A stretch of DNA of 39,845 nt, taken from positions 1-39,845 of the forward strand of contig AZLU01000062.1 of assembly GCA_002224055.1 (NCBI GenBank). The letters are read 5' to 3'. Of this stretch, positions 10,619-21,313 are shown piece after piece (position 1 is the first letter of the stretch; every line of letters begins with the position of its first letter). Source of the stretch: Pezizomycotina sp. ARF18. Lineage: Eukaryota > Ascomycota. The position numbers were made by a program, and so were the translations under genes. A model generated the notes under the pieces. That model did no database searches. It saw nothing but the letters and a program-made list of their open reading frames with translations, and was not told the origin of the DNA.

Positions 10619-13175
10619 TCAAGCGCCTCGATTCCCTTGGTTCGTGAGCAAGGTAACCTTCTTGAACTTCTTCTTCCCTTTACCGCCGCCGGCTCCACCA
10701 CCACCTGTACCAGAAGCACACTGGTTACCGCCGCTGCTACTATTGCGGCTCAGAAGCTCCTGCTGCAGGAGGAGGTCTTGCTCCCAGTTCTCCAGCCAGC
10801 CGCCGGACCCCTTAGGTACCGGCGGTTCTGCTTCCCTTTCAAACTCACCTGCGGCAGGCACAACGGCGGGCGTACCCCAAACCGTCCTCGACGCATTTGG
10901 AGGGGAACTCTGGGGTAAGTTATCGAAACCAATCCCCCCATGCCCCTGATCACCCAGCAGCAGACTACCCCCCGCGTCGTCAAGCCCCTCCACCAGCGGC
11001 GCCAAACTCACAAAATCCTCATCCCTTAATACGCTACTATCACCGGCAGCTAAACCCCCCGTATCTGCATCTTCTTCGTGTGGGTACCTCCTGCGTAACC
11101 TCGCAGCTGCAAACCCCTTGCCTTCCTCCTCCCGCTCCGCCCTGATACGGTCGCGCTCCTCTTTAGCTTCTTTCTCTTTCTTCCTTTTCCTCCTCTTCTC
11201 GAGGTCCGGACGGAACTTCTCGAGGACCTCTTCGGGCACGATATCCGTCCAGTCGCACTCGAGTATCGCAACTTCGCAGCCGTAGGGGAGGTGCGACATG
11301 TACTTCGCCTCTTACGGAGATCATCGTCGACCATGTGCCTCGTTGAGAAGTTCTCCAGCCGCGTAGGACCGTCGAGGGGAACGCGGCGAAGGAGCCGAAG
11401 GCGGATTTCAGGATGCGGATGTCGAGAGGGTGGAGGTAAGAATGAGGCAGGGCTTGGTAAAAGTAGTAAGGCGTAGTCGCGTCGCGGATATCGGCTGCCG
11501 CGGCGCTGGGGGCACGCCGCATTTCCTTTTCGGGCTCCTTAGGCTTCGGTGTTGACGTTGAAGAATCTGCCGACCGCGGCGGTTTATTATCATCCTTCGC
11601 GGGCGGTGATCCTTCGGTTGCTGTTGTTCAGGCGTAGCCGCACCGTTCTGGACCGGCGTTGATATCCCGCTCCTTGCTGCAGACGTGACGATGTACATCT
11701 CGGGCACGTCGGCTTCTCCAGGCTTCCACTCTTGAGACTTTTTTCATTTGTTTCCGCCCTCTTCGCCGCCTCCTTTAATAGTTCTTCCTCAACGAGCTGT
11801 CTCCCCGGCTTCACCGTTGGTGAAGCTGGAACTTTCGTTTTACCATGTCCCATGCCCTTGACCTCCTCCATTGCCGCTTTGATCTTGCGTATGGCTTGCT
11901 TATTCCAATCGCCTTCTTCTCCGTACATGAGCTCATCAACCCGCTCTAATTCCTCAAGCTCACTGATTTCCCTCTGGTACTCCTTAACTACGTACTCCTC
12001 CGTGCCTTTCATAACCCTAGCGTAATCCGTGACCTCTGCAGCATAGTACCAAGGAATGTCCTCGTCTGCCTTCTCGTCTCCGTGTTCTTGGCAGCCACGT
12101 CCCTCGGGAGTGCCAGCGTAGATCCGGGTTTCCGCATCATCAGCCGCAACACGACGTCCGACCCTTCGCGGGAGGTTCCGTCTCCTGGCCCTTGTAGAAC
12201 TTCACGGGCCGGGTCTCAGCCAAGTATATGCTGTCGTAACATATCGGGCACTTCTTCCACTTCTTCCTCTTATCGTTGAACGCTTGAGCCAGCGGTTTTC
12301 CCTTATCGTCGTCGCCAGAAGTATCCATATACCTTATCAGACAAGGGAGGCAGAATATGTGACCGCACTTGGCCATCCGCGGGGCGGTCGGTTCGGACAG
12401 GCATATCGGACACGAAGCCGCCTGCGTAATCGACGAAGCTAGGATCCGCAGCACCGAATCCCACGGGAGGTGCGAGTCCGGATCCAGCTGCTGAGCCCGG
12501 TAATCTCCGTTGGATTGACGATGAAGCGGTAGTTTGCGTTGACATATCTGCACGAAAAGGAAATGAAGAATGTGTGAGCAGCCACTACGCAATTTTGGGA
12601 GAACAAAACGAAATTAAAAGTGTGACATCACGCGCATTTGTGGAAACGAACCGTGCTTTATCAACCGCGTGGTAGCCACTCCCGAGGCCCGCGTGGGATT
12701 CGCGCTGCGGGGGTGGTGACCGTGACGCCCGTAATACCGCTGCTGCTGAGGACGCGGCGGCAGGGACCAATTGATCAAGTGCGTGATCGACGTCCTGCCC
12801 TTCCTGCTGTTCGTCGACGCCATTGCGGTCTGAAACGGATTTCATTTCGGGTAAAGAATATCACAAAAACTTGTCAGTCTGAAAACTTTATTAACCGAGA
12901 TTGAGCTATAAGTTTCAGGGATTTTATCTCACAGCCTCTGCGATGAAATCCTCCCGCGGGATATTCGGCCTCTTGTGGTTCTTGTGCTTTGCTCGCTGGT
13001 TCTGACCGCTACGGGGAGCCCTTGCTGCCGTTTGCACTGATGGTCCAGTGAAGGAGCCGCCGAATGCTTTCTGGGGTGAAGCTTGCTGATCGTTGAACTG
13101 GTTCGAAGGCTGCTGTGCTGGAGCTGAAGCTGAGGACTGCGGCTTCAACAGAGGGGGAGTTCCAGCGACAGACAT
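10619..13175 (-). CDS. MAG2: RNF10/Mag2-like RING-finger E3 ubiquitin ligase
   Basis: The family (human RNF10, yeast Mag2) monoubiquitinates small-subunit ribosomal proteins on stalled or defective ribosomes. The start is ATG 13175 (MSVAGTPP). Two introns fit exactly: 12830-12932 joins EDFIAEA to TAMASTNSRKG, and 12548-12651 joins AVDKA to RYVNANYRFIV. Family landmarks appear in order: TSITHLINWSLPPRPQ; GSGYHAVDKARYV; the RING with CPICL, CGHIFCLPCL and KCPICY, which has a long insert before the last ligand pair; VVLRLMMRKPGSTLALPRD; DIPWYYAAEVTDYARVMKGT; YYFYQALPHSYLHPLDIRIL; and YMSHLPYGCEVAILECDWTD. A charged K/R/E helix and a Gly/Lys-rich tail follow, ending at TGA 10619. All eight RING ligands are present. 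The reading frame is broken about seven times, the first at 12512-12513 where one C is missing before the NGDYRAQQLDPD motif. Family assignment is secure; intactness depends on whether the breaks are errors. Confidence 0.92.
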
Positions 13176-13605
13176 ATTCTAACAAGCAAAATTGCAAAAA
13201 GGAGCCAAAGGACGGGAAGAAATCGCTGCTAAAAAAGACGGAATGGCTGAATGAAGCCAAAGACGTAGAGCTGGAATAATATATATACGTATGCACTTTG
13301 ACCGAGCAGAAGTCAGGAAGAACAATGCCGGAGGTTGATAAATAATAGTCCCTTATCCGTCGGTTGCTCCTCCGCTCCTCCTTCTGCTTCCTCTACCAAC
13401 GATCTAGTCCTTCGGGCTTCAAGATAAGAAATATATGGACTAGGAAGAAAAGAAAGGACAAGAGATGAAGATGAACAATGGAAAAAAGGAATGTAGAAAG
13501 ACAGACAGGACGATTCGGCAACCGTTTTGGCAGCCCGTCGAAAGGGAATTGATGCACTGAGGCAAAATTCCTTGTCGAGATTTGCCGAGTTTATGAGTAA
13601 TTGCG

Positions 13606-13636
<31 letters not shown>

Positions 13637-14022
13637 TTATTAGCGAGTGTTATCGAAAAAGATAATAGAAAATCCCTCCCTCTGTTTAAAATATACGCCA
13701 TAAAGTAGTAGAATATGTCACGGACATTTAGCTGGAATAAACGGCTCAAATAGCTCTCTCAAGCTTGAACCACTTCCCAGCGAGATGCACCCCACGTCTT
13801 GCTTGCATACAAATCACACAAGGGGGAGATATCACGGTCAAATGAGCTTTCTTCGTTTGTGAATAACGTGCATGCAAGTAGATTTCTATTAATTAGAGAA
13901 CCGCTCAATTCATCGGATTCTGCGCGAGGGACCAATTCATGGTTACAGTAGATTGACAAGTTCTTCAGTGGTTCGCTAAAAGCTATAACTCCATGCTTAG
14001 AAAAGCCCCGGGTATTTCTCAC
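13176..14022. other. spacer between RNF10-like and CZIB genes
   Basis: This holds the 5' flank of the minus-strand RNF10-like gene and the 3' flank of the minus-strand CZIB gene. Apart from an ATT microsatellite near 13605-13640 I see no gene or RNA. The open frame at 13759-14022 has no recognisable content. Confidence 0.5.
13605..13640. repeat. ATT trinucleotide microsatellite
   Basis: About ten ATT/TTA units with one interruption (TAG) in the spacer. A similar ATA repeat is at 27742-27761. Confidence 0.85.
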
Positions 14023-14742
14023 TCATGTCCTCCGAATATCCCACCTGAGGTCCTGTATGCTCACCTGCTCCCCTTGCTTCTCATCGTAATCGAAGAACTC
14101 CCCTTCCGTGAGATTAATACCCGTGAACTTTGTCCCCGACTCTTCCCCTTCACACTGCCAGTGTCCGTCCGGCTTGAACTCCACAAACTCTAGGCCGCGG
14201 CACTCAACTCGATGATATTTTGTCTCGTTGGCGGGTCAGCTTTGACATAAGCTTTCGGGGCGCCTTTGATATCTGTTTATTCTCCAACAACACATTAGTA
14301 TCAACCACATTTCGAGTGACGGTTGGAAAGGATATTTCGGTTCGTACTGGCAGAGTGTTCCCGCTTGCAGTTCTTGCACTTCCAGACGAAATGCGCTTCG
14401 CCGCGGGATCCAGATATTGAATTCATTTCCTAGAGAGTTTCACTTTCCCGTAAGCTCTGAGCCTCTAAGGTACAATCAAGCTGGAGATCGCGTACAAATC
14501 TGTTTAGGGTGACCCAATTGGGATGTGTCTCGCGACATGACGTGCATTGGACCTTGAAGGTGTAGTCGTACGGCGATTGCTCGTTGTCTTCTGGAGCTAG
14601 GTTGGTGACTCTAGCAGCGACTCGTTGGGTCCATACGACCTTGTGTTAGCTCAAACCTTCAATTTGCCACAAGCAAAAGGCTAAAGGAAAGAAGATCGAA
14701 TATACCCTACCCTAAGAGTTCAGCCGTCAGAGCGAGAAACAT
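14023..14742 (-). CDS. CZIB/DUF866 (UPF0587) CxxC zinc-binding protein
   Basis: This is a small eukaryotic protein with two CxxC zinc-ligand pairs; its biochemical role is poorly known. The start is ATG 14742 (MFLALTAELLG). Three introns fit: 14611-14710, 14430-14495 and 14273-14347. They give in order GVTNLAPEDNEQSPYDYTFK, VQCTSCRETHPNWVTLNRF, then EAHFVWKCKNCKREHSA, then IKGAPKAYVKADPPTRQN. The C-terminus reads CRGLEFVEFKPDGHW, EESGTKFTGINLTEGEFFDY and a terminal DLRWDIRRT, stopping at TGA 14023. Both CxxC pairs (CTSC, CKNC) and the CRGLEF motif match the family. The only break is near 14206-14207, where one T is missing between NIIE and ECRGLEF. It is transcribed divergently from the RING/TRAF gene. 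Spliced length of about 160 residues is normal for the family. Confidence 0.9.
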
Positions 14743-15104
14743 CGTGACACGTATAGATTTCCGTCGACGTCGAGCTACTCAGCTGTGAGCTTTCTTGTTG
14801 TGCAATCGAACGTGGTGGTGGAGTTTTGAGCTGTCAAAATGTTCGGAAGAAATGCGACCTTAGAAAATTTGGTGGGGAAATTTTTTTAGTGGCACCGAAC
14901 TCAATCACGTTCAATTCTTTATAAAGATCTCACACACTTCTTCCCTTCCCCCCCTTCACACTCAACAAAATAAATCCTTAGCGAAACATCACGAACTACA
15001 CTAATCTCACGAACTCACCACTCCTATGTTTAGATACAATATTATTTGAAGGTTCGACATATATAATCCTTATTTATCTTCCAACTGATACCCCCAAAAC
15101 GACC
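14743..15104. promoter_or_regulatory. shared divergent promoter region, CZIB and RING/TRAF genes
   Basis: The 362 bp between the two start codons must hold the promoters of both genes. It carries a pyrimidine-rich stretch with a C7 run near 14945-14965 and a T-rich run near 14880. I see no clear TATA box. The call rests on gene arrangement only. Confidence 0.5.
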
Positions 15105-16292
15105 ATGGCAACCTCAACGACGCCGGCGGAGGCTTCATCCTCAGCTGCCGCTGCAGCTGCTCACTCTCACGCTCCTTCACCTCCTTCGCCTCCATCCTGT
15201 TTGACGTCCGAAACCTCGACTACGTCTTCGCAACAGACCCCAATCTCCTCTGCCCGATCTGCCACTCACCGCTCGTCAGCCCCGTCCAGACCAAATGCCT
15301 GCACACCTTTTGCTCATCCTGCATTTCGACGTCCCTCGAGCGGTCGGCAACGTGTCCCGTCGACCGGAAACCGCTGGACCGCGACGACGTAACACCCGCC
15401 CCGATAATGATAACAAATCTAGTAAACGACCTCATCGTCCTGTGCCCCAACGCCGACAAGGGTTGCAGCATGACATTCTCCCGGTTTTTAGTCGAGGGTC
15501 ACCTAAAGGAGGAATGCGGCTACCAGCTCGTCGGGTGTAACTCCGAGGACGTACCGGATTGCGTGGAGCTGGTGATGCGGAAGGACAACCAGAGCAAGCA
15601 GTGCATGCATAAGCTTTCGGACTGCAAGCACTGTGAGCAGCAGTTCCGGCTCATGGACCTTCCGGCCCACGAGGAAGAATGCCCGAAGATCAGCACAACA
15701 TGCGAGCACTGCTCCGGCGAATCCGCACGGTCGGAGATACGGGAGCACATCGCGACATGCCCTGCGTAATTGAAGAATGCCCCGCGGCGAAGCACGGGTG
15801 CCCCTATACGTCCATGCGCTCGGAGATGCCGCTACACGACACTCCTGCGCATTCGTGCAGCTATCACCGCTGCTGCAAGCCCACGCCGACCGCATAAGCC
15901 GGCTAGAGCTCGAAACAGGTCCGTGCGGAAGAAAATAGAGCTGCTGCTGCCGCTCACGAGGCGGCGAAGAGCGACGACACGGTCGACATAGAGACGCAGA
16001 CGTACCACCTGTTCGCGGAGCAGGAGCACTTAAGGGGAGACGTGGACCGGATATCAGCTATGGTGGCGGATATGGAGGTGAAGCAGACTATGCTGCTGAT
16101 GAACGAGAACATACGGTATAACGAGGAGATGGCGGGGATGAGGTTGGCGATCAACGCGCTCAGGATGCAGATTAATTTTCTGGCGGCCTCGAGGCGAATA
16201 TTGCGTCGGCGGCTGGTCCGTCGAGCGCGTCTGGCGGTGCGAGTGCGAGCGGAGTACTACCGGAGGCGGACATCCGGCGGAGAGACGGCTAA
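15105..16292 (+). CDS. RING finger and TRAF-type zinc-finger protein
   Basis: This is a probable E3 ubiquitin ligase or adaptor with a cytoplasmic RING plus TRAF-type zinc fingers; the substrate is unknown. The start is ATG 15105 (MATSTTPAEASSS), opening an Ala/Ser/Pro-rich leader. From about 15190 a single frame reads ILFDVRNLDYVFATDPN, then a C3HC4 RING: CPIC, CLHTFCSSC and CPVD. TRAF-type Cys/His repeats follow to about 15769: CPNADKGC, GHLKEECGYQLVGC, CKHCEQQF, HEEECPKISTTCEHC and HIATCP. A further finger (EECPAAKHGCPYTSMRSEMP) sits in the next frame. The C-terminal part contains VDIETQTYHLFAEQEHL and VADMEVKQTMLLMNENIR, a likely coiled coil. At least four frameshifts are needed, near 15175, 15765, 15910 and 16190. 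The end is uncertain: TAA at 16290-16292 follows EADIRRRDG, while another frame runs to about 16300. No C-terminal MATH/TRAF domain is seen. Confidence 0.8.
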
Positions 16293-17012
16293 GTGGTAAG
16301 GCTTCCTTACTTATATTCCGCCCCATTACAATTTAGGCATTTTGCTTCATGTTTTGCTAACAATTCTCACGAAATTCAGGTATTAAACTATAAAATATCA
16401 AGCTATTTTTATGAAGAGGTGTCTTTTACGGATTGATAAAGGTTCATATTGAGTAGGTATAGAGCATGTATACAAGCTTGATAAAGGGTTTGGGGATCAT
16501 TCATGTCATCACTTTCGTTTATATTCTATCTTGAGAATTATTGACGGCGTTGAAGGGTTGTAAATAATATACCAATTATCGCATTTACGGCAATTACGAA
16601 TATAGCGAATATCTAGATGTCAAAAGACAAGAATCTAAATATTGTACTACCTATATCCTTCGTGTTATCTTTGCTAGCTTGTGAAGCCGAGCAAATTAGG
16701 ACCCGCGGCGCCGGGGGCTAGGGAAAACGCCCGATATGACGCGAGATTAAATTGGAAGTCGTAACAACTTTCTATTTCGGTTGAATTTTTTTTTTTTTTT
16801 TTTTTTTTGAATTCCCTTCCATTCGAAACCGCCCGGCCCATGCTGACGACCACCTTCAATTCACCCATTTAAATTCCTTCAAACCTCCCTCTACTTCAAA
16901 GGATAGCTTATCCAAATTCTTCTACCTTTCCCCTGGAGAGCTTCTGGATATCATTCATTCCACAAGACAGAATTCCTTCAGCTCTCCAACTCTCTGAAAC
17001 CAAGCTCCAACA
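16293..17012. other. spacer and promoter of TSC13
   Basis: About 720 bp between two plus-strand genes. It contains a 23-base T run at 16786-16808 and a C/T-rich stretch just before the TSC13 start, as is common in fungal promoters. No gene is seen. Confidence 0.55.
16786..16808. repeat. poly(T) tract, 23 bases, upstream of TSC13
   Basis: Uninterrupted T run about 205 bp before the TSC13 start codon. Such tracts often keep promoters nucleosome-poor in fungi; that role here is inference. Confidence 0.85.
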
Positions 17013-18149
17013 ATGACGTCTTTAAGCATTCAACCCCGCGGTAAGTCCCCTACCTGCATGAAGCTTTTGTCATATGATGAAAATGTCTAACATCACTTAT
17101 TTTAACAGGCAAGCCGCTCCCCAAGCTCCCGCTGGACCTCGACATCCCGCTCTCAGCAACAGTCGACGAGCTGCAGGACAAGATAGCCGCTAAGACCGGC
17201 GTCTCCCGTCACCGCCTGCGCCTTACCAAAGCGAGCGATAGGACCGCGCTTACGAAGGGCGCTCTCTCCCTCGAAGAGTCGGGTCTCAACGATAGGAGCA
17301 CCGTCTTCGTGAAGGATCTCGGTACTTTACCTACCCCTCCTAAATATAACAATTCTAATTATTTTCAACGAAATTCGTTACTAATTCTATTTCTTGCCTA
17401 CTTCTATAGGCCCCAAATATCATGGCGCCTAGTCTACTTCATCGAATACCTCGGCCCCTCCTAATCCACCCTCTCTTCTTCCTCCTCCGCGACGTAATCT
17501 ACTCCTACCCGATCCCGTTCCTCCCGCAACAGTACCAACTAGCTCAAAAACCCTCAACGTCCCTCCTCTCGTCCGGTTCCCAGCTCCCGCCTCCAACACT
17601 CTCCCAGCAGGTCGCGTGCGTGCTTATAACCCTACACTTCATAAAACGCGAGCTGGAAACAGTCTTCCTCCACCGCTTTTCCGCAGCTACTATGCCGTTC
17701 ACCTACGTCTTTCGCACAGCAGCTACTACTGGCTCATGGCGGGCTTCATGACCGCGTACCCGCTCTACGCACCGTACAACTCAACCTCCCCATTCCCATC
17801 AACAGATATCGACTTATCATTTCTACGGCGCTATAGCGACGTGGGTATTCGCCGAACTAGCGAATTACAATTCCACCGGATTTTACGTAATTTACGCCCC
17901 GCGGGGTCGACGGTACGCGGTATTCGAGGGTTTCGGGTTTAAAGCTGTTCCGTGCCCGAATTACTCGTTTGAAGTGTTGGGGTGGGTTGCGGTTACGGCT
18001 GTTACGAGGAGTATTGCCGTGGGGTTTTCACGGTGGTAGGCGCGTATGTTATGTACGGGTGGGCGAGGAAGAGGGAGTACAGGTACAGGAAGGAGTTCGG
18101 GAGCGAGTTTAGGAAGCATAGGAGTATGCTTATTCCGGGGTTGTTTTAG
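17013..18149 (+). CDS. TSC13: very-long-chain enoyl-CoA reductase (TSC13 family)
   Basis: It catalyses the last, NADPH-dependent double-bond reduction of very-long-chain fatty-acid elongation in the ER membrane. Exon 1 is 17013-17040 (MTSLSIQPRG), with introns 17041-17108 and 17322-17409. Exon 2 encodes the N-terminal ubiquitin-like domain typical of the family (KLPLDLDIPLSATVDELQDK). Exon 3 gives GPQISWRLVYFIEYLGPLLI after adding one missing C at 17411-17414. Then come LITLHFIKRELETVFLHRFS, ATMPFTYVFR, YYWLMAGFMTAYPLYAPYN, ILRNLRPAGSTVRGI and the conserved CPNYSFEVLGW. Pieces of the last transmembrane part and REYRYRKEFGSEFRKH follow, with the end LIPGLF at TAG 18149, a typical C-terminus. 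About five frameshifts interrupt exon 3. The motif order and splice sites leave little doubt about identity. It converges with the F-box gene. Confidence 0.93.
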
Positions 18150-18171
18150 AATAGGGAAATGGGAGAAGTGG

Positions 18172-18182
18172 GGGGGGGGGGG
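18172..18182. repeat. G homopolymer, 11 bases
   Basis: An 11-base G run just after the TSC13 stop codon. Runs of G or C this long are prone to length miscalls. A matching 13-base C run is at 28470-28482. Confidence 0.85.
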
Positions 18183-18660
18183 TGAAGCGGAAGGTATGGG
18201 GGAAGAGGGTGGAAAAAGTAATGGAAAGTTCGATAATGTGTCAAACCGGAAATTAAGGGAAACGGTCCGAAGCAGAAGGGTTCTGATACATTGGCGGATG
18301 TCACAATTTGAAGCGGAAAAGGAAAAATAGCAACACATCATGCATGAGAAGGAGCAAATACGAAGGTTACACAATGCTTTTCTAGTTTTTTTTTAATATT
18401 CGGGAGGTGTATCTATAAACGAAGATCTTCCGGGCTGGTTAAAAAAACAAAAATGAAGGGAAAGGGTTAAAAAATAGCATTAACAGCGGAAACGTATCCG
18501 TTTTTTAAGTAAATAAATTACAAAGGCATTTAATATAGAATTTTTTTTTTTGAAAATAAAAAGCAAGTCATAACCTAGACGAACGTAACATCGAGGTCGT
18601 TTATCCATAGATCTCTACAATTTGTCTACGACTTAGAAACGTATCGAATAGTGGGAAACG

Positions 18661-18687
18661 TATTCATATGATCATGTCATATGAATA
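18661..18687. repeat. perfect 11-bp inverted repeat with 5-base loop
   Basis: The arm TATTCATATGA at 18661-18671 is exactly reverse-complementary to TCATATGAATA at 18677-18687, around the loop TCATG. It lies about 510 bp after TSC13 in the convergent spacer. There is no T run right after it, so it does not look like a terminator. Function unknown. Confidence 0.7.
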
Positions 18688-19703
18688 TACGTGCACGAGA
18701 TTGTTCTAGAAGGGTACCAGAATCTCTAATCGCTGACTTCTAGCTCAGTAGGGGATAGCTGAGTTAAAACTAACGGACATTGTCGGTTATGATGAAGCGA
18801 CGAAATATCGGTTTTATGAACGTGTGCGCTCCTGGTAGGATATACATCGTGTGCAAGCGCACATCTTGTCCGATCTCTTCAAATGTCTCTTCTATAGATC
18901 CATATATCTAAAACAACAACAACGCGTCGCAAACTACTTAACTAAAAATTCGTCCTACAGAAAGCATTGCGTGGCCTGGGGTAACGTCGACGCGAACATG
19001 TTGGGTGTTGGTTCGTTAGAGATATATGTGAAACCCCAACTACCAAAAGGAAGACGGATTTAATTATAGAGAAGCTTGTATATCGCGTATACGGTACCGG
19101 TGGAAATAATTCTACCGTTTAAAATTTTAAAGATTTTAATATCTCCGCGTGGGGATATCGTCGCTATCTTGTAATTTTTCTTCGGTTAGTGGGGAGGGGA
19201 CGCCTCCCACAGATTCGCCGAGGACACTGGATGAATGGCGATTTCTAGTCCTAAGCTTGATACTAGCGGGTTATTTCTGGGACCATACGAGTCATTCATT
19301 GCCGTATTCCAGTCCGGGTTTCGGCGTCTTATAAGGGAGAAGCACGTGCTGCGACGGCTTTAGAAACAAAAAATGAAATGTTTCCTGGAGATGGAAACAG
19401 GCTGGTCTGCAAGGACCCGTTCGGCCGCGACCTCATGCCGCTATAGTTAGGGGCTTTTCTGCCCCTCGGGCACCAGAGATAGCCTAGCAGCTCTCGTTAA
19501 CATTTTTAAAGGAGAAGGACCAAATTCAACCCGCCTGCGGCGGCAAGAATAGAGGCTTGCGGGAGCTACTTGTTCAGCATGAAAAAAGAATATGCCATAT
19601 CATCCCCCGAACGCTCCCGACAAATATCGTCCGCGTCCTATTATATCAACCCCTTATCAAGAAGTTAAAGGGGGCAGGTATGAGAGCAACTCCTCCTAAT
19701 ATC

Positions 19704-20898
19704 CTACTCCTTCTGCTTAACCATCTCCTTCATAACCCTCCGCGTCGCATTAGATATCAAATACCTCCGCTCGTCCTCGACAGCAACGCCGGGCGACAAC
19801 CTCCTACACACGAAACGACGTAGAACGAAATGATTACTGAACTCCGCCCGCGCGAGATGTGGCGCGCTCCGAACTGGATCTGGTATTCTTTACCGATGCC
19901 TTCGGAGTATACGAGATCTAAACCCGTTACGCCCGTGATCATGAGGGACCCTTTAGCTTTCGTGCCGTTACTAGTGGTGTTGTGCATGTAGTGAATGTAT
20001 AGCAGGTTGTAATTAATCTCGTAGAGGTCGAGTAATGCTACGGATTTCTCCTGGTTGTGGTGGAGTGTTGCCATGAGTGACTCCGACGCTGCTATGGTGA
20101 AGAGCGTGAGCGGTTCGGACTGTTTCCGGGATATCTCAGCTGCATGGCTTGCACGATGTCATAGTCGGATTGATCCATCCTGAACTCCAGCCAGAGTCTT
20201 CGGGGGCCGCTTATTTGCTCGAGATCGCGGAGTGAGTTTTTGTCACAAGCTAGAGCGCAGAGGATGTACCAGAATGCGCGGAAGAACTATCCATGTAGCC
20301 ATATTCCTCTGACAATCTTGGGAAGAACGTATGCATTCCTGGTCCGTATGATGGATATGTAAACCTTAGGTTCCTACCTAGATATTATACTGAAGGTTCA
20401 AGAAGAAAGAAAAAAATATCAAAAGGGATAATCAATATGTACCTCTCTTAAGTCCTGCAGATAAGCCCGTAACCATCCGTTTCCCTAATACTACCGTAAT
20501 ATTCACCGTCTAGACTTTCTGAATCCCTTCGTAATCGTAGTAAACTGACGTACATACTACCACTTGCTGAACATATTTTGCCAGACCAAGCTCCTGCATG
20601 TCCTTGAATCGTTTCAGCGTATAACTCCAGGACTTTTCCAATTCCAGCGTTCCAAAGACTTCCAATGGGTTAATTAATTGGTAGAAGAACTTGCTACACA
20701 AGCGGATACGAAGCATCGTGGGGATGTCGTCCGTCAAGTCGAAGATCTTAAGGGGGAAAAAAAAAAAAGTATATCATAGCTGAGAGACCTAGGCAGACCT
20801 AGGCAGCTTTACGACAACAAAACCCTGTTGTTAATATAGGACCTTAGTTATAGGTAACTTACCATCATGAGTATTTCTGGGGGCAGGGCTCGCGCCAT
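19704..20898 (-). CDS. F-box protein
   Basis: A probable substrate-recognition subunit of an SCF ubiquitin ligase; target unknown. The start is ATG 20898. Exon 1 encodes MARALPPEILMM, and intron 20747-20862 (GTAAGT donor, AAG acceptor) joins it to IFDLTDDIPTMLRIRLCSKF. Together these fit the F-box consensus (LPxEI followed by a hydrophobic helix and RLRL/CSK). After FKDMQELGLAKYVQQVVVCT the frame meets a likely second intron near 20350-20440. It then continues in pieces: FWYILCALACDKNSLRDLEQ; LWLEFRMDQSDYDIVQAMQL; LMATLHHNQEKSVALLDLYE; GVTGLDLVYSEGIGKEYQIQ; AEFSNHFVLRRFVCRRLSPG; and the end NATRRVMKEMVKQKE at TAG 19704. At least four frameshifts are needed. No leucine-rich or WD repeats are visible in the C-terminal part, so the binding domain is not a standard type. 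Confidence 0.72.
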
Positions 20899-21313
20899 GT
20901 TTAAATTGGTTTTTCCAAGGACTACAACAGCTAGTAAACAGAAACGGAAATTGGAATGGATGTGAATGAAGAGGGGGGCAATGAGAGGCAGGAGGAGATA
21001 AAATATTTTATTGAAGTATATAAAGATGCCATGTAGAGCTTGAGAAATAAAGTTCGTATCGTGTAACATTAATTTAGTCTCGTTCAAGCTCTCCTGAAGA
21101 AAAAAATCCTGCTAGACCCCGCGAGTTATCGATACGGCGTGAAACGCCTCGTCCATAAGTATTGCCATAGAGAATCATGAATGATGAGACACTGGGAATG
21201 ACGGGACAACGAGAATGAAGAGACAGAGTGGGCAGATGTTGAGACTGAGACTCTGAGCTCTGAAAAAAAAAAAATGAATAGGTATATAAAGATAGTTAAG
21301 TATATATACATGA
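20899..21313. other. spacer between F-box gene and DxD-motif gene
   Basis: A 415 bp spacer holding the F-box gene's 5' flank and the 3' flank of the next minus-strand gene. It is AT-rich with a short A12 run near 21260. No gene is seen. Confidence 0.5.

Larger units (their letters stand above)
18150..19703. other. spacer between convergent TSC13 and F-box genes
   Basis: It starts with the TSC13 3' flank, including an 11-base G run at 18172-18182. A small frame at 18851-19063 (VAWGNVDANMLGVGSLEIYV) and broken frames to about 19360 (SPRGDIVAIL, GLFLGPYESFIAVFQSGFRR) have protein-like composition. They could be the remains of a gene, but I cannot assign a family or connect them with confidence. 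A perfect hairpin lies at 18661-18687. The rest appears non-coding. Confidence 0.45.

Noticed and set aside
18735-18800. tRNA-like D-arm sequence (TAGCTCAGTAGGGG)
   Set aside because: No matching acceptor stem, anticodon arm or GGTTCGA-type T loop follows at tRNA spacing.
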